64,000 bases of DNA, from NCBI GenBank assembly GCA_963665545.2, contig CAXXKZ010000006.1, positions 248,001-312,000 on the forward strand. The letters are read 5' to 3'. The translations under genes and the position numbers were made by a program. This DNA is from G963665545 sp963665545 (lineage in GTDB: Bacteria > Pseudomonadota > Gammaproteobacteria > Xanthomonadales > SZUA-36). The stretch's first letter is position 1. Each line of letters starts with the position of its first letter. Shown piece by piece: positions 16,907 through 26,380 of the stretch. The notes beneath the pieces are model-generated. The model made no database searches. It was not told where the DNA came from and saw only the letters and a program-made list of their open reading frames with translations.

Positions 16907-19396
16907 ATGTTTCAGAACTATCTCAAGACCGCGTTTCGCGTGCTGATCAAAAACAGGCTTTACAGTGCCATCAACATTTTCGGCCTTGCGGTCGGCATGG
17001 CGACATGCATTCTGATCATGCTGTTTGTCAGGGACGAACTGTCCTATGACCACCAATGGGCTCACGCAGATACGATTGGCCGAATTAATACGTCGGTAAG
17101 AATACCGGGCCGTGCGTCCTTTGTATCCGTTTCGGCTTCCTCGCCCATGAAAGAAGCGGTGGAAATCTTTTTCCCCGACGAAGTGGTGCGGGCGACACGC
17201 TTTATCCCGATGCATCCCATCGTCAGGTTGAATGACAAGGCATTCGCCGAGGACATGTACTGGACCGACCCGGAAACAGCCCAGATGTTCGACTTGACTG
17301 TGCTCAAGGGGGATATCAACGCTGCACTGGCCGACAAGGCCAGTCTTGCCGTTAGCGAGCGCTTTGCTCGAAAGTACTTCGGAGACAACGAACCCATTGG
17401 TCGGGTCCTGAACATCAAGGTCTATGACATCGAAAGAGACTATAAGATCGCTGCTGTTTTCGAAGATCTTCCTGACAATACGTCGCTTGATTTTGAAGCG
17501 CTTGCCAGGTTTGATCTGAATGATTTTCCGACCGCCCGCGGGGGATTCGACACCTGGCTGAATCTGGGTGAACACCTGGTCTACGTTCAGCTAAAAAATT
17601 CCGAAATGTTCGGCAGCGTCAATGACCGCCTGGCCGACCTCGTCGATGCCCGGGTGATTTTCCCTGACGCCATGAAGCCAAGCCCGGAAACGAAGACCTC
17701 GGAAGTCTATATTCAAACGCTGCAGCCGCTAAAAGACATTCACCTAAATCCGGCGGGAATGGGTGAAATGAAACCCGCGGGAAACATTCAAACAGTCAGG
17801 ATATTCATTGCCACGGCTGGGCTGGTTTTGCTCATTGCGTGCATCAATTTCATGAATCTGGCGACTGCACATGCTACGCAAAGGGCGCGTGAGGTAGCGT
17901 TGCGCAAAGTCGTCGGTGCACGGCGCGGACAGTTGATCCTTCAGTTTCTGGGAGAGTCTGCAATGATGGCGCTCGTCGGGCTGACTGTCGGCCTGCTGTT
18001 GGTGGAACTCACTTTGCCCCTATTCAATGACCTGTTGAATACAAACCTCGAATTTTTATACAGTGATGGCTTTATACTGTTGTTTTTATGTGGAATTACG
18101 CTTACGGTTGGGCTGCTTGCCGGCACCTACCCGGCCTTGATTCTTTCTGGTTTTCTGCCTGCTCGTGTGCTGGCCTCGGCCAGATCTTCGGAAACGGCGG
18201 GCTCGATGAGCCTGCGCAATCTTCTGGTCGTACTCCAGTTTGTCATTTCGATTTCCCTGATTATCGCCACGGCCACGGTTTACAGCCAAAGTTACTATGT
18301 CACCCATACAGACCTGGGTTACAGCAAGGACAATGTTTTGGTTCTGAACAATGTGAGCCATGAATTCATGGCCGATAGCAGAGAGGCGCTGAAACAGACC
18401 ATTCTGGAAATACCGGCCGTCACCAGCGCGGGATTCACCGATTACAGTCCCATTGACATTCACGAGCGACTGACATTATTTCAGATCCCCAAACAAGGCC
18501 TCAGCCAATCAGCCATGATCAGCAGCCAGGGTGTAGACCATGATTTTCTCGATGCTTGGAAAGTCCCCCTCCTCGCCGGGCGGTTTTATCAGCGGGATTT
18601 TGCCGCAGATGGGATACCCGACATTGTCCCCGAGGCCGCACAAACACGCTATACAGGCACTGTGGTGTTCAATGAAGAGGCGATCCGGCAGTTGGGTTTT
18701 GCCTCACCTGAGGCCGCCATTGGGCGTCATGTCACCACTGGTTTCGGCCCTGCAGTGACCTTCAATCTGGAGATTATCGGTGTAACGCCCAACATCTACT
18801 TCCAATCTCCCAAGAAACCAATCAGGGCGGAAGTATTTTTCCTCTCCAAACTACGTCACAACACCCTGGCCATCAGGTACGACGGTCAGCCGTTTGACCT
18901 GGTCAGCGAGGTGCAACAAGTGTGGAATTCATTCACCAATAAGGTACCGTTTCAGTATGAGTTTGTGGATGAAACGATCGCGGCTGAATTCGAAAAAGAG
19001 CAGAGTTTAGCTATGGTGCTGGCAGGATTTTCACTGATTATCATTCTTGTCGCTTGCCTCGGACTATACGGCCTTGCAGCATTTACTGCAGAACAGCGCA
19101 CCAAGGAGATCGGCATCCGTAAGGTCATGGGGGCGAGCGTTGCCAACATAGTTCGCCTGCTCTTGTGGCAGTTTTCCAAGCCTGTCTTGACCGCAAACCT
19201 GATCGCCTGGCCGTTATCCGCCTGGATGATGTTGCGCTGGCTTGAGGGCTTTCCCATCCGTCTGGATTCATGGGTCCTGGTGCCCTTTTGCCTGGCTGCC
19301 GGTCTCGTTGCTGCGTTAATTGCAGGGTTGAGCGTAGGCGGCAATACGGCCCGGGTTGCACATGCCAGGCCGATCGAGGCACTGCGTTACGAGTAG
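16907..19396 (+). CDS. Orphan FtsX/MacB-type ABC permease (duplicated)
   Basis: 829 residues. An N-terminal helix (YSAINIFGLAVGMATCILIM) is followed by a periplasmic MacB-type core domain (about 45-280), then three FtsX helices preceded by REVALRKVVGARRGQLI. A second copy follows: another helix, a periplasmic domain (about 440-680), and three final helices after KEIGIRKVMGASVANIV. The internal duplication of the 'E.x.RK.xGA' coupling helix defines the duplicated orphan permease type. No ATPase gene is adjacent, so the ATP-binding subunit must be encoded elsewhere. Probably export of a peptide, lipid or antibiotic, or mechanotransmission. Confidence 0.88.
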   Translation: MFQNYLKTAFRVLIKNRLYSAINIFGLAVGMATCILIMLFVRDELSYDHQWAHADTIGRINTSVRIPGRASFVSVSASSPMKEAVEIFFPDEVVRATRFIPMHPIVRLNDKAFAEDMYWTDPETAQMFDLTVLKGDINAALADKASLAVSERFARKYFGDNEPIGRVLNIKVYDIERDYKIAAVFEDLPDNTSLDFEALARFDLNDFPTARGGFDTWLNLGEHLVYVQLKNSEMFGSVNDRLADLVDARVIFPDAMKPSPETKTSEVYIQTLQPLKDIHLNPAGMGEMKPAGNIQTVRIFIATAGLVLLIACINFMNLATAHATQRAREVALRKVVGARRGQLILQFLGESAMMALVGLTVGLLLVELTLPLFNDLLNTNLEFLYSDGFILLFLCGITLTVGLLAGTYPALILSGFLPARVLASARSSETAGSMSLRNLLVVLQFVISISLIIATATVYSQSYYVTHTDLGYSKDNVLVLNNVSHEFMADSREALKQTILEIPAVTSAGFTDYSPIDIHERLTLFQIPKQGLSQSAMISSQGVDHDFLDAWKVPLLAGRFYQRDFAADGIPDIVPEAAQTRYTGTVVFNEEAIRQLGFASPEAAIGRHVTTGFGPAVTFNLEIIGVTPNIYFQSPKKPIRAEVFFLSKLRHNTLAIRYDGQPFDLVSEVQQVWNSFTNKVPFQYEFVDETIAAEFEKEQSLAMVLAGFSLIIILVACLGLYGLAAFTAEQRTKEIGIRKVMGASVANIVRLLLWQFSKPVLTANLIAWPLSAWMMLRWLEGFPIRLDSWVLVPFCLAAGLVAALIAGLSVGGNTARVAHARPIEALRYE

Positions 19397-19417
19397 AATT
19401 CCGGCCCAGATAACCGG

Positions 19418-20818
19418 CTATTGCCGCTGTGCGGTGAATTCCTGCTCTCCGACTGTTATGACCAGGCTGTCAACTGAGCCTGCCGCACTTTCGCCGAATG
19501 TAATCGTCCCATTGAAGGGCGGGTAATAGAAGGATTCCGGTGTTTCCGCGGGCAACTCCCACACCGCACTACCCTGCTGCGCCAGCAGGCTTGAACCGTC
19601 GCGGGTAAGGGTAAAAGAGACGCCCACATTCGAAGCAAAAGTGCCGACATATTGATCCAGGATTTTGCGGTCAACCTTTATGCCTACGCGTTTGAGCGGT
19701 GGCGTATAGTCGTCACCCCTGAGCAGTGCCAATGCGGCCTTGGCGATCTCTTCAGGCGCCCCGGAATTCGACATATAGTACACACCGACCTTGGCGTCGA
19801 GGTCACCCCTCATCATTGAGCTTTGACCGGGAATGCCACCACCGTGCTGGATGATCGTATTCCCATTGCTGTCTTCTTCGATGGTAAAGCCCAACGCATA
19901 AGTGCCACCAAAGCGTGGCTCGTGCATGGCCTTGACAGATTCCTCGGACAGGATTCGCTGGCCATTGAAGACACCACCATTGAGGTGCGCGCCAAGAAAA
20001 CGCGCCATGTCTTCTGGGGTCAGATAGATATCACCCGCCGGGTAGACGTCGTAGTGGACCTGTGCAACTGCTTGCGGCTCACCCCTTGAGCCACCTGATG
20101 TGTAGGGCAAGGCCATCAACTCGACCATTTCTGCAGACGGATAGACCGGGTGTGGTGTGTTGACGCCCAGTGGCTTGAGGATCTCCTCGAGCATGTACTC
20201 TTCGTATTCCTGGCCTGAAATTTTCTCGACCAGCAGACCCGCCATTCCATAGGCGAAATTGTTGTATTCCCATTCAACTTCCGGTGCCCGTACTGAGTAG
20301 AGCCGCGAGGTGAATTCGTCCAGCGTCTTGGGCAGCTTGCGGCCCCATATGGGCTGGGTTTCAGCACCGACTGTCAGGCCGGACCAGTGGGAAAGAATAT
20401 GTTCGAAATTCACTTGCTTGTCGCTCTGCAGGCGGTCCTGAACCTTGCAGTCGCCAAGGTGAACATTGATCGGCTGATCCAGTGATAGTTTCCCCTGTTC
20501 CTGCAATTGCATCAGCGCCGTTGCAGTGGCCGACTTGAAGGTCGAGCCGGTACTGTAAATCGTATCGGTTGTGGCCAGCGTTTTGGTGCGCATATTGCTA
20601 TAGCCGAATGCTGCGGTCCAGACGATTTCATCACCCTTGACCAAAGCGATGGATATGGAGGGCACGCCGTAGTCTTCAAGCGACTGCTCGATCAGGTTGG
20701 TCAGGACCCTTTGTGTGGTCTTGAGATTGAACTTGCCTGCCTGGCTGGCAAGCGGGAATGTACCCAGCAATAGCGCCAGTGCGAGGCGGTGAATATTTAG
20801 TGGACTTCTTCGTGACAT
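19418..20818 (-). CDS. Exported serine hydrolase, beta-lactamase/PBP fold
   Basis: 466 residues from ATG 20818, supported by a GGAG Shine-Dalgarno 8-9 bases upstream and a signal peptide (NIHRLALALLLGTFPLASQA). The active-site motifs are STFK in YSTGSTFKSA, YNN in WEYNNFAYGMA and HGGG in IIQHGGGIPGQ (replacing KTG). The C-terminal ~100 residues are an added beta domain. Such proteins act as esterases, amidases or D-stereospecific peptidases in the periplasm. It is convergent with the FtsX permease gene and divergent from the peptidase remnant at 21042. Confidence 0.85.
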   Translation of the reverse strand: MSRRSPLNIHRLALALLLGTFPLASQAGKFNLKTTQRVLTNLIEQSLEDYGVPSISIALVKGDEIVWTAAFGYSNMRTKTLATTDTIYSTGSTFKSATATALMQLQEQGKLSLDQPINVHLGDCKVQDRLQSDKQVNFEHILSHWSGLTVGAETQPIWGRKLPKTLDEFTSRLYSVRAPEVEWEYNNFAYGMAGLLVEKISGQEYEEYMLEEILKPLGVNTPHPVYPSAEMVELMALPYTSGGSRGEPQAVAQVHYDVYPAGDIYLTPEDMARFLGAHLNGGVFNGQRILSEESVKAMHEPRFGGTYALGFTIEEDSNGNTIIQHGGGIPGQSSMMRGDLDAKVGVYYMSNSGAPEEIAKAALALLRGDDYTPPLKRVGIKVDRKILDQYVGTFASNVGVSFTLTRDGSSLLAQQGSAVWELPAETPESFYYPPFNGTITFGESAAGSVDSLVITVGEQEFTAQRQ

Positions 20819-21041
20819 CGCTGATCTCCTGTGAATTCCTGGTCCAATTGCAGCCATCATAACGACTTGTACCGACCGCTAAAGCACCCATTCTAACGGA
20901 AAGTAGACGGGGTCAACTTTTGGCCCGGAACGGTCGCGCAACCACGCATCAAAATTGTTGACCGAAATCCGGATGGTAAAATGCTGTTAGTCGAAACCAA
21001 GGCGTCGCAATATGCGCCTGGCACTGTACAAGGGTTAGAAT

Positions 21042-22294
21042 ATGAGTACGATTTATTCAAACTTTTCAACAAGAATTAGAGACCATTCAATGCAATTAAT
21101 TATGTGGGCGATTTTATTCGTGGCAGGAAGCGCCCTGCTACCCGAATCGAACGTTGCTGCCGGCTTCAACGGCCAAAATGACGGCAAGGAAAGGCGCGTG
21201 AGGGCACGAGAAATCGGCATCGCCCCGGGCATATTCAAGACCGGCAAATACAACGCCATCACCGACGTAGCCGGCGTTCTGGTGGGCCAGGTCACGGTGG
21301 ACGGAGGCCCGGGCAGCGAAACACACACCGGGGTAACGGTGATTCTGCCCCACGGCGGCAACATCTTTCAAAACAAGGTCCCTGCGGGTTTCGTGGTTGG
21401 CAATGCTTACGGCAAGGCAATGGGCAGTACCCAGATCGTCGAACTGGGAGAGATAGAAACGCCCATCGCGTTGACCAACACACTTTCGGTTTCCATTGGC
21501 GCCATGGCGTTAATCGACTGGACGCTGGCATAGCCGGGCAATGAAAACCTGATTTCCGTCAATGCCATCGTCGGCGAGACCAATGACGGATATCTGAACA
21601 ATATACGAAAGCGCGGCATCACCCAAAAGGACGTCATTCGTGCAATCGAGCTGGCCCGTTCCGGACCGGTAGAGGAAGGCAGCGTGGGGGCTGGCAGAGG
21701 GACCGGTTTCTTTAGCTGGAAAGGTGGTATCGGCACCAGCTCCCGGGTATCGCCGGAGCAGTTGGGCGGTTATACGCTGGGTGTCCTGGTGCAAACCAAT
21801 TACGGCGGCGTTCTACAGATGGGTGGCGCGCCGGTGGACAAGGCATTGGGCAAGTACCAGATGAAGGAATACGTAGAAAGCGAATATCCTGACGGATCAA
21901 TCATGATGATTGTGGCCACCGATGCGCCCCTGTCAGATCGAAACCTGACCCGTCTGGGGCGGCGTGCCTTGACAGGGCTGGCGCGCACCGGATCATCGAT
22001 GAGCAATGGCTCTGGTGATTACGTGATCAGTTTTTCCACCGCCGAGTCTGTGCGACGCACCGTGGAACGACTGTCTGAGGCCTCGACCATCACCGACCTG
22101 CCAAACAACAGGGTCAGTCCATTGTTCCAGGCTGCCATTGAGGCGACCGAGGAGGCGATCTATAACGCGGCGCTGATGGCCCCACTGTGGAGGGCTATTA
22201 CGCCCCCACCGGGAAACCGATCACTCTGGAAGCGATTTCCGTCGATGCCGTCAGGAAAATCTATCAACGGCATCGCGGAGATGCCGACTACTGA
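21042..22294 (+). pseudogene. DmpA/P1-family (S58) aminopeptidase, broken by a nonsense codon and a frameshift
   Basis: The frame starts at 21042 with a signal-like N-terminus and the family pattern YNAITDVAGVLVGQVTV. TAG at 21531-21533 interrupts it after DWTLA. The same frame then continues with PGNENLISVNAIVGETNDGY, AGRGTGFFSWKGGIGTSS (region of the autoproteolytic Ser) and so on. Near 22181 a run of four C shifts the frame by one base; the restored frame reads TVEGYYAPTGKPITLEAISV and ends at TGA 22292-22294. DmpA enzymes are L-aminopeptidase/D-esterases that self-cleave. Two independent lesions make this a genuine pseudogene more likely than a sequencing slip. Confidence 0.88.
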
Positions 22295-22357
22295 ATTTGT
22301 AATTCAGCTTCACCAGGCATGGTCCTGCGGGATTGTGCAAACCGGAGACCGTTTGAG

Positions 22358-24253
22358 ATGAAGAAAGATGAGGACACCAGGGCCGACGAATCTCGCAGGG
22401 CCTTTCTCGGATCCTCCGCCGCTCTTGGATTCGGGCTGACAAGCCTGGCACCGGCAGCGCATGCAACAGCGTCCCAAAGCGCACCGGTTGCGCCACAAGC
22501 CCGCAAACCAATTGGTGATGGCATACGGGTCGTCAGTGGCATACCGGCCGGTGAAATTTCCCCGGCACGATACAAAGCGCGCCACCTCTTCGATGTACTT
22601 AGCCCCATGCGAGATGGCGTGAATTTGGCGATGGACATCATACGACCCGATGCAAACGGCGCTTTCCCGGTCATTTTGACGCGCACGCCGTACGACAAAG
22701 TCAGCACGCAGAGCAGTGCTTTTGCTGCTGAGCTCGTACGCCGTGGCTATGTTGTAGCCGCTCAGGACACCCGTGGCCGCTTTAACTCCGATGGGGTTTT
22801 TGACCCCTACCGGCAGGACCACCACGACGGATTCGATACCGTGGAGTGGATCGCGAAACAGCCGTGGTGTGACGGCAATGTGGGCATGATCGGCGGCTCC
22901 TATGTAGGGCAGACCCAGTGGTTTGCCGCCTCCCAGGCGCCCGCAGCACTCAAGGCCATTGTGCCGACGGTCTCACCGCCCGGCCACCCGTTTGTCAACG
23001 AGCCCTTTTATGGCGGCAGCATGATTTTGGCCATGGCGGAGTGGATGATCTGGATGGGACGGCGCAGCTTCCACAAGCCCGCCCCGGAAGGGATTCTCTC
23101 GTCACATCTGGACGCATTCGAGGCCTTGCCAATGTCGGAATTCGAACATTTATCCGGCACTTCAAGTCGCTGGTGGCAAAGATGGCTCGAGCACCCGGAG
23201 TTCGACAGCTTCTGGTTGGCCTGCGGCTACGATCAATTCTGGCCCAATATGAAAGTGCCTGCACTGAACATTACCGGCTGGTGGGATATGAATTTCCTGG
23301 GCGCGCCGCGCAATTTCATGGGCATGCGCCAGCATGCAGCCAGCCGTGAAGCACGAGAAGGGCAACGCCTTGTGATCGGGCCCTGGCCTCATCGTGTCAA
23401 CCGCAGCCGGGAACTGAATGGCGTGGACTTCGGCCCTGATGCCATCGCCGCTCTCGACGCCTACACCATTCAGTTTTTTGATCGCTGGTTGCGCGGCAAA
23501 ACAGACAACGATCTGGACAATGCGGCGCGGGTGCATGTCTTCGTCCTGGGCGCAAACCAGTGGTGGGAAGCCGACCATTGGCCGTTGCCCGGCACGCGTC
23601 AGAAACCGTTGTATCTGCATAGCGGCGGAAAGGCAAACTCACACCGCGGCGATGGAACGGTGTCCTTCATCAAACCCGGCAATGAACCGCATGACAGTTA
23701 CGATTCCGACCCGCTGGACCCGGTGCGCACAACATGGCGCCTGGGCGACGGTCCGGTGGATGACCAGTGGGTAACCGCTCGCCATGACATATTGTGCTAC
23801 ACCTCCGAGGCCTTGACCGAGCCACTTGACGTGGTTGGAAATATCACAGCCGTACTTTACGCCTCGTCCTCGGCCCGAGACTGTGACTGGCATATTCGCA
23901 TGGTTGACGTGCATCCCGATGGCGCGGCCCGCTTCCTCTGCCATGGCGTTCTGCGCAGCCGCTTCAGAGGGGGATTCGACAAGACGGTCTTGCTTGAACC
24001 GGGTGAAGTGACGCGCTTTGATATCGAGATGACCGCTTCGGGTGTGCGATTCTTGCCGGGTCACCGAATTCGCATCGAGATTTCATCAAGCTGGTTCTCT
24101 CGATTCGACCGAAATCCACAGACCGGCGTGAGAAACTTGATGACAGATACGAGCACGCCCGTCATTGCACGGCAGAAGGTGCATCATAGCCGCAGCCACG
24201 CATCTCATATCATGTTGCCCATCATTACACAGACGCCAAGCCAGGCCGTCTGA
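22358..24253 (+). CDS. CocE/NonD family hydrolase, Tat-exported
   Basis: 631 residues from ATG 22358, with a GGAGA upstream. The N-terminus has a twin-arginine signal (ESRRAFLGSSAALGFG), so the enzyme is exported folded. CocE hallmarks are YDKV..RGYVVAAQDTRGR near the start, the nucleophile elbow GGSYVGQTQW, an acidic residue in TGWWDMNFLG, GPWPHRVN for the His, and a C-terminal jelly-roll (EVTRFDIEMTASG, GHRIRIEISSSWFSRF). Relatives include alpha-amino acid ester hydrolases, which process beta-lactam side chains, but the substrate here is unknown. It overlaps the old 3' region of the broken DmpA gene only in its leader. Confidence 0.88.
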   Translation: MKKDEDTRADESRRAFLGSSAALGFGLTSLAPAAHATASQSAPVAPQARKPIGDGIRVVSGIPAGEISPARYKARHLFDVLSPMRDGVNLAMDIIRPDANGAFPVILTRTPYDKVSTQSSAFAAELVRRGYVVAAQDTRGRFNSDGVFDPYRQDHHDGFDTVEWIAKQPWCDGNVGMIGGSYVGQTQWFAASQAPAALKAIVPTVSPPGHPFVNEPFYGGSMILAMAEWMIWMGRRSFHKPAPEGILSSHLDAFEALPMSEFEHLSGTSSRWWQRWLEHPEFDSFWLACGYDQFWPNMKVPALNITGWWDMNFLGAPRNFMGMRQHAASREAREGQRLVIGPWPHRVNRSRELNGVDFGPDAIAALDAYTIQFFDRWLRGKTDNDLDNAARVHVFVLGANQWWEADHWPLPGTRQKPLYLHSGGKANSHRGDGTVSFIKPGNEPHDSYDSDPLDPVRTTWRLGDGPVDDQWVTARHDILCYTSEALTEPLDVVGNITAVLYASSSARDCDWHIRMVDVHPDGAARFLCHGVLRSRFRGGFDKTVLLEPGEVTRFDIEMTASGVRFLPGHRIRIEISSSWFSRFDRNPQTGVRNLMTDTSTPVIARQKVHHSRSHASHIMLPIITQTPSQAV

Positions 24254-24265
24254 GCGGAGTAGGAT

Positions 24266-24715
24266 ATGGACTTTAATCTGGCACAATTGAATGTGGGCCG
24301 TTTCCGACTGCCGGCGGATCATCCCGACAATGCAGAATTTGTCGACAACCTGGACCATGTCAACGCGATAGCGGAATCGCGTCCCGGCTTCGTGTGGAGA
24401 TTTACCGGTGAAGGAAATAACGCGCTGGATGTTCAAGCGTTCGACGATCCAAACGTTGCTCTGAATATGTCTGTATGGACTGACCTCGACTCCCTGGTCG
24501 CGTTTGTCTACCACAATCGGGACCACCACGAAATCATGCGACGCAGACGGGAGTGGTTCGAAAAAATGGATTTCTACCTGGTCCTTTGGTGGATCGAAGC
24601 TGGCCATCTACCGACCGTGTCCGAGGCAATACGTCAATTGGATCACTTGCGCACGCATGGCCCCACGGCCAGGGCATTTACTTTCGCAAGCCCCTTCCCT
24701 TGTCCGGATACTTAG
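24266..24715 (+). CDS. DUF3291 family protein
   Basis: 149 residues, 12 bases after the CocE stop, with a Shine-Dalgarno GGAGTAGGAT. The pattern LAQLNVGRF, RPGFVWRFTGEG, LNMSVWTDLDSL, VYHNRDHHEIMRRRREWF and LVLWWIEAGHLPTVSEA is characteristic of DUF3291, a ferredoxin-like (ABM-type) fold. The conserved His/Arg cluster around YHNRDHH may be functional. No signal peptide. Co-transcription with the CocE gene and with the serine hydrolase 30 bases downstream is likely. Confidence 0.85.
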   Translation: MDFNLAQLNVGRFRLPADHPDNAEFVDNLDHVNAIAESRPGFVWRFTGEGNNALDVQAFDDPNVALNMSVWTDLDSLVAFVYHNRDHHEIMRRRREWFEKMDFYLVLWWIEAGHLPTVSEAIRQLDHLRTHGPTARAFTFASPFPCPDT

Positions 24716-24744
24716 GCTTCTGCTTAATTCCGAGGAAAATCTCC

Positions 24745-26220
24745 ATGTACAAAATGACTGCTGCCCTGTGGGGCATCACCACATTCCTTTATGCCAATAT
24801 TGCGGCGGCTGATCAACTCACCGCAGCCACGGCGGAAGAGCAGATTGACGAAATATTCTCGCAGTGGGACAGCACGAATTCTCCGGGCTGCATCGCCTAT
24901 GCATTTCAGGACGGCGAGATTATTTTCCAGAAGGGCTACGGCATGGCCGATTTGGAGTGGGGGCGTCCAATTGAAGACGATACGGTGTTTTACATTGCAT
25001 CCACTTCAAAGCAGTTCGCGGCGGCCAGCATCGCCTTGTTGGTGTTGGACGGTGACCTCGCGATGGATGATGACGTGCGTCAATTCATTCCCGAACTGCC
25101 CGATGTTGGCCATACCATTACCGTGGCAAACCTGGTCTTCCATACTTCGGGACTGCGCGACTACCTGGGGTTGAAGGGCATGATGGGAGACAACTCGGGT
25201 CTGGTTTCAAATGCACAAGTCGTTGAGATGATGAGCAAACAGCAGGATTTGAACTTCGTGCCCGGCGCCGAGTGGTCATATTCCAACAGTGGCTACGTCA
25301 TGATGTCGGTGCTCGTAGAGCGGGTTTCCGGTATGACACTGGCTGAATTTTCCCGGCAGCGGATCTTTGAACCACTGGGCATGGTCCACAGCCAGTTTGA
25401 CGACAACCATCGCTCGATCATCCGCAATCGTGCGCGCAGCTACAGCAAAGACCCGGAAGCAGGTTGGCTGCGGCACCCCAAGCTGATCGACGCGACTGGC
25501 GACGGCAATCTGCAGACGACCATTGGCGATTTGCTGCGCTGGGACGAGAATTTCTATGATCCGAACCCCGAAGTAGGCCGCGGACAGGCCTTCGTCGACC
25601 TGATACAGACGCCTGGCGCTCAGACCACCGTGGACGACCTGCAGTATGCCTTTGGCCTCATGGTCGGAAATTCCTATCGTAGCCTCGCCATTGTGAGCCA
25701 CGGTGGGGGATTCTACGGCTTCCGCACCCAATTGATGCGGTTCCCCGAACAGCATTTTTCATCCGGTGCCCTGTGTAACGCAGGTGATGCCAATCCCGAT
25801 GACCTGAGCTACAAGATTGCCGACATTTTCCTGGCAGATGTGCTGGGCCCCACAATGGAAGATGCGGGGGAAGATGCGAAGGAAGATGGAGAGGATGCAA
25901 CCGCAGGCACGGAGGTGGCCACTTACCAAGTGGCGAAAGCGGCTTTGCGGGGGTTGGCCGGCACTTACCGTAGTCCCGAAATCGGCATTGAAGCGGTGTT
26001 GTCGCTCAATGGCGGGAATCTGCACATCAGCACAATACGGGATATCGACGGGGATCTGAATCCGCTGGCGGCCGACCAATTCCAGCTGACATTTGAATTC
26101 ATGCCCGGCGTGACCATGCCCATCGATGTCCGGGTCGAAAGAGATTCCAATGGCCAGGTCGACCACCTGCGGCTCGACGTGTTGAGCGTAAAGAATTTCA
26201 GGATGGACAAAATAGATTGA
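24745..26220 (+). CDS. Exported serine hydrolase, beta-lactamase/PBP fold
   Basis: 491 residues from ATG 24745 with a GAGG Shine-Dalgarno; the longer open frame upstream overlaps the DUF3291 gene and is not used. A signal peptide (ALWGITTFLYANIAAA) precedes the hydrolase domain. Motifs: STSK in IASTSKQFAAAS, YSN in WSYSNSGYVMM and HGGG in VSHGGGFYGFRT. An acidic linker (DAGEDAKEDGEDAT) joins a C-terminal beta domain. It follows the CocE-DUF3291 pair and converges on the D-aminoacylase gene. Confidence 0.86.
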   Translation: MYKMTAALWGITTFLYANIAAADQLTAATAEEQIDEIFSQWDSTNSPGCIAYAFQDGEIIFQKGYGMADLEWGRPIEDDTVFYIASTSKQFAAASIALLVLDGDLAMDDDVRQFIPELPDVGHTITVANLVFHTSGLRDYLGLKGMMGDNSGLVSNAQVVEMMSKQQDLNFVPGAEWSYSNSGYVMMSVLVERVSGMTLAEFSRQRIFEPLGMVHSQFDDNHRSIIRNRARSYSKDPEAGWLRHPKLIDATGDGNLQTTIGDLLRWDENFYDPNPEVGRGQAFVDLIQTPGAQTTVDDLQYAFGLMVGNSYRSLAIVSHGGGFYGFRTQLMRFPEQHFSSGALCNAGDANPDDLSYKIADIFLADVLGPTMEDAGEDAKEDGEDATAGTEVATYQVAKAALRGLAGTYRSPEIGIEAVLSLNGGNLHISTIRDIDGDLNPLAADQFQLTFEFMPGVTMPIDVRVERDSNGQVDHLRLDVLSVKNFRMDKID

Positions 26221-26247
26221 CCCGTCGGGTCAGCCCATTCCTCAGAG

Positions 26248-26380
26248 CCGCAGGCGACCCGCCTGCCCCGGTTGGGTAAGTCGAGCAAAGCGAGCGGTAC
26301 CAGAGGGGCCAGGCGCATTTTGCATGCCGTTGAGCGCAGCCGCCTTCCGCCGAAGGCGGGAGTAGGGAAGGGAGACTCCT
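26248..26380. repeat. Dispersed intergenic repeat, copy 2 (short form), with terminator-like hairpin
   Basis: This is homologous to 7139-7338 but lacks the internal ~65 bases. The hairpin CCGCCTTC-CGCC-GAAGGCGG is at 26340-26359. It fills the gap between two convergent genes and its end touches the stop codon of the deacylase gene, so the hairpin could act as a bidirectional terminator. Confidence 0.8.

Noticed and set aside
21042..22294. Recoding (TAG readthrough) as an explanation for the DmpA interruption
   Set aside because: A second lesion (frameshift near 22181) is present in the same gene, and no readthrough context such as a pyrrolysine or selenocysteine element is visible.
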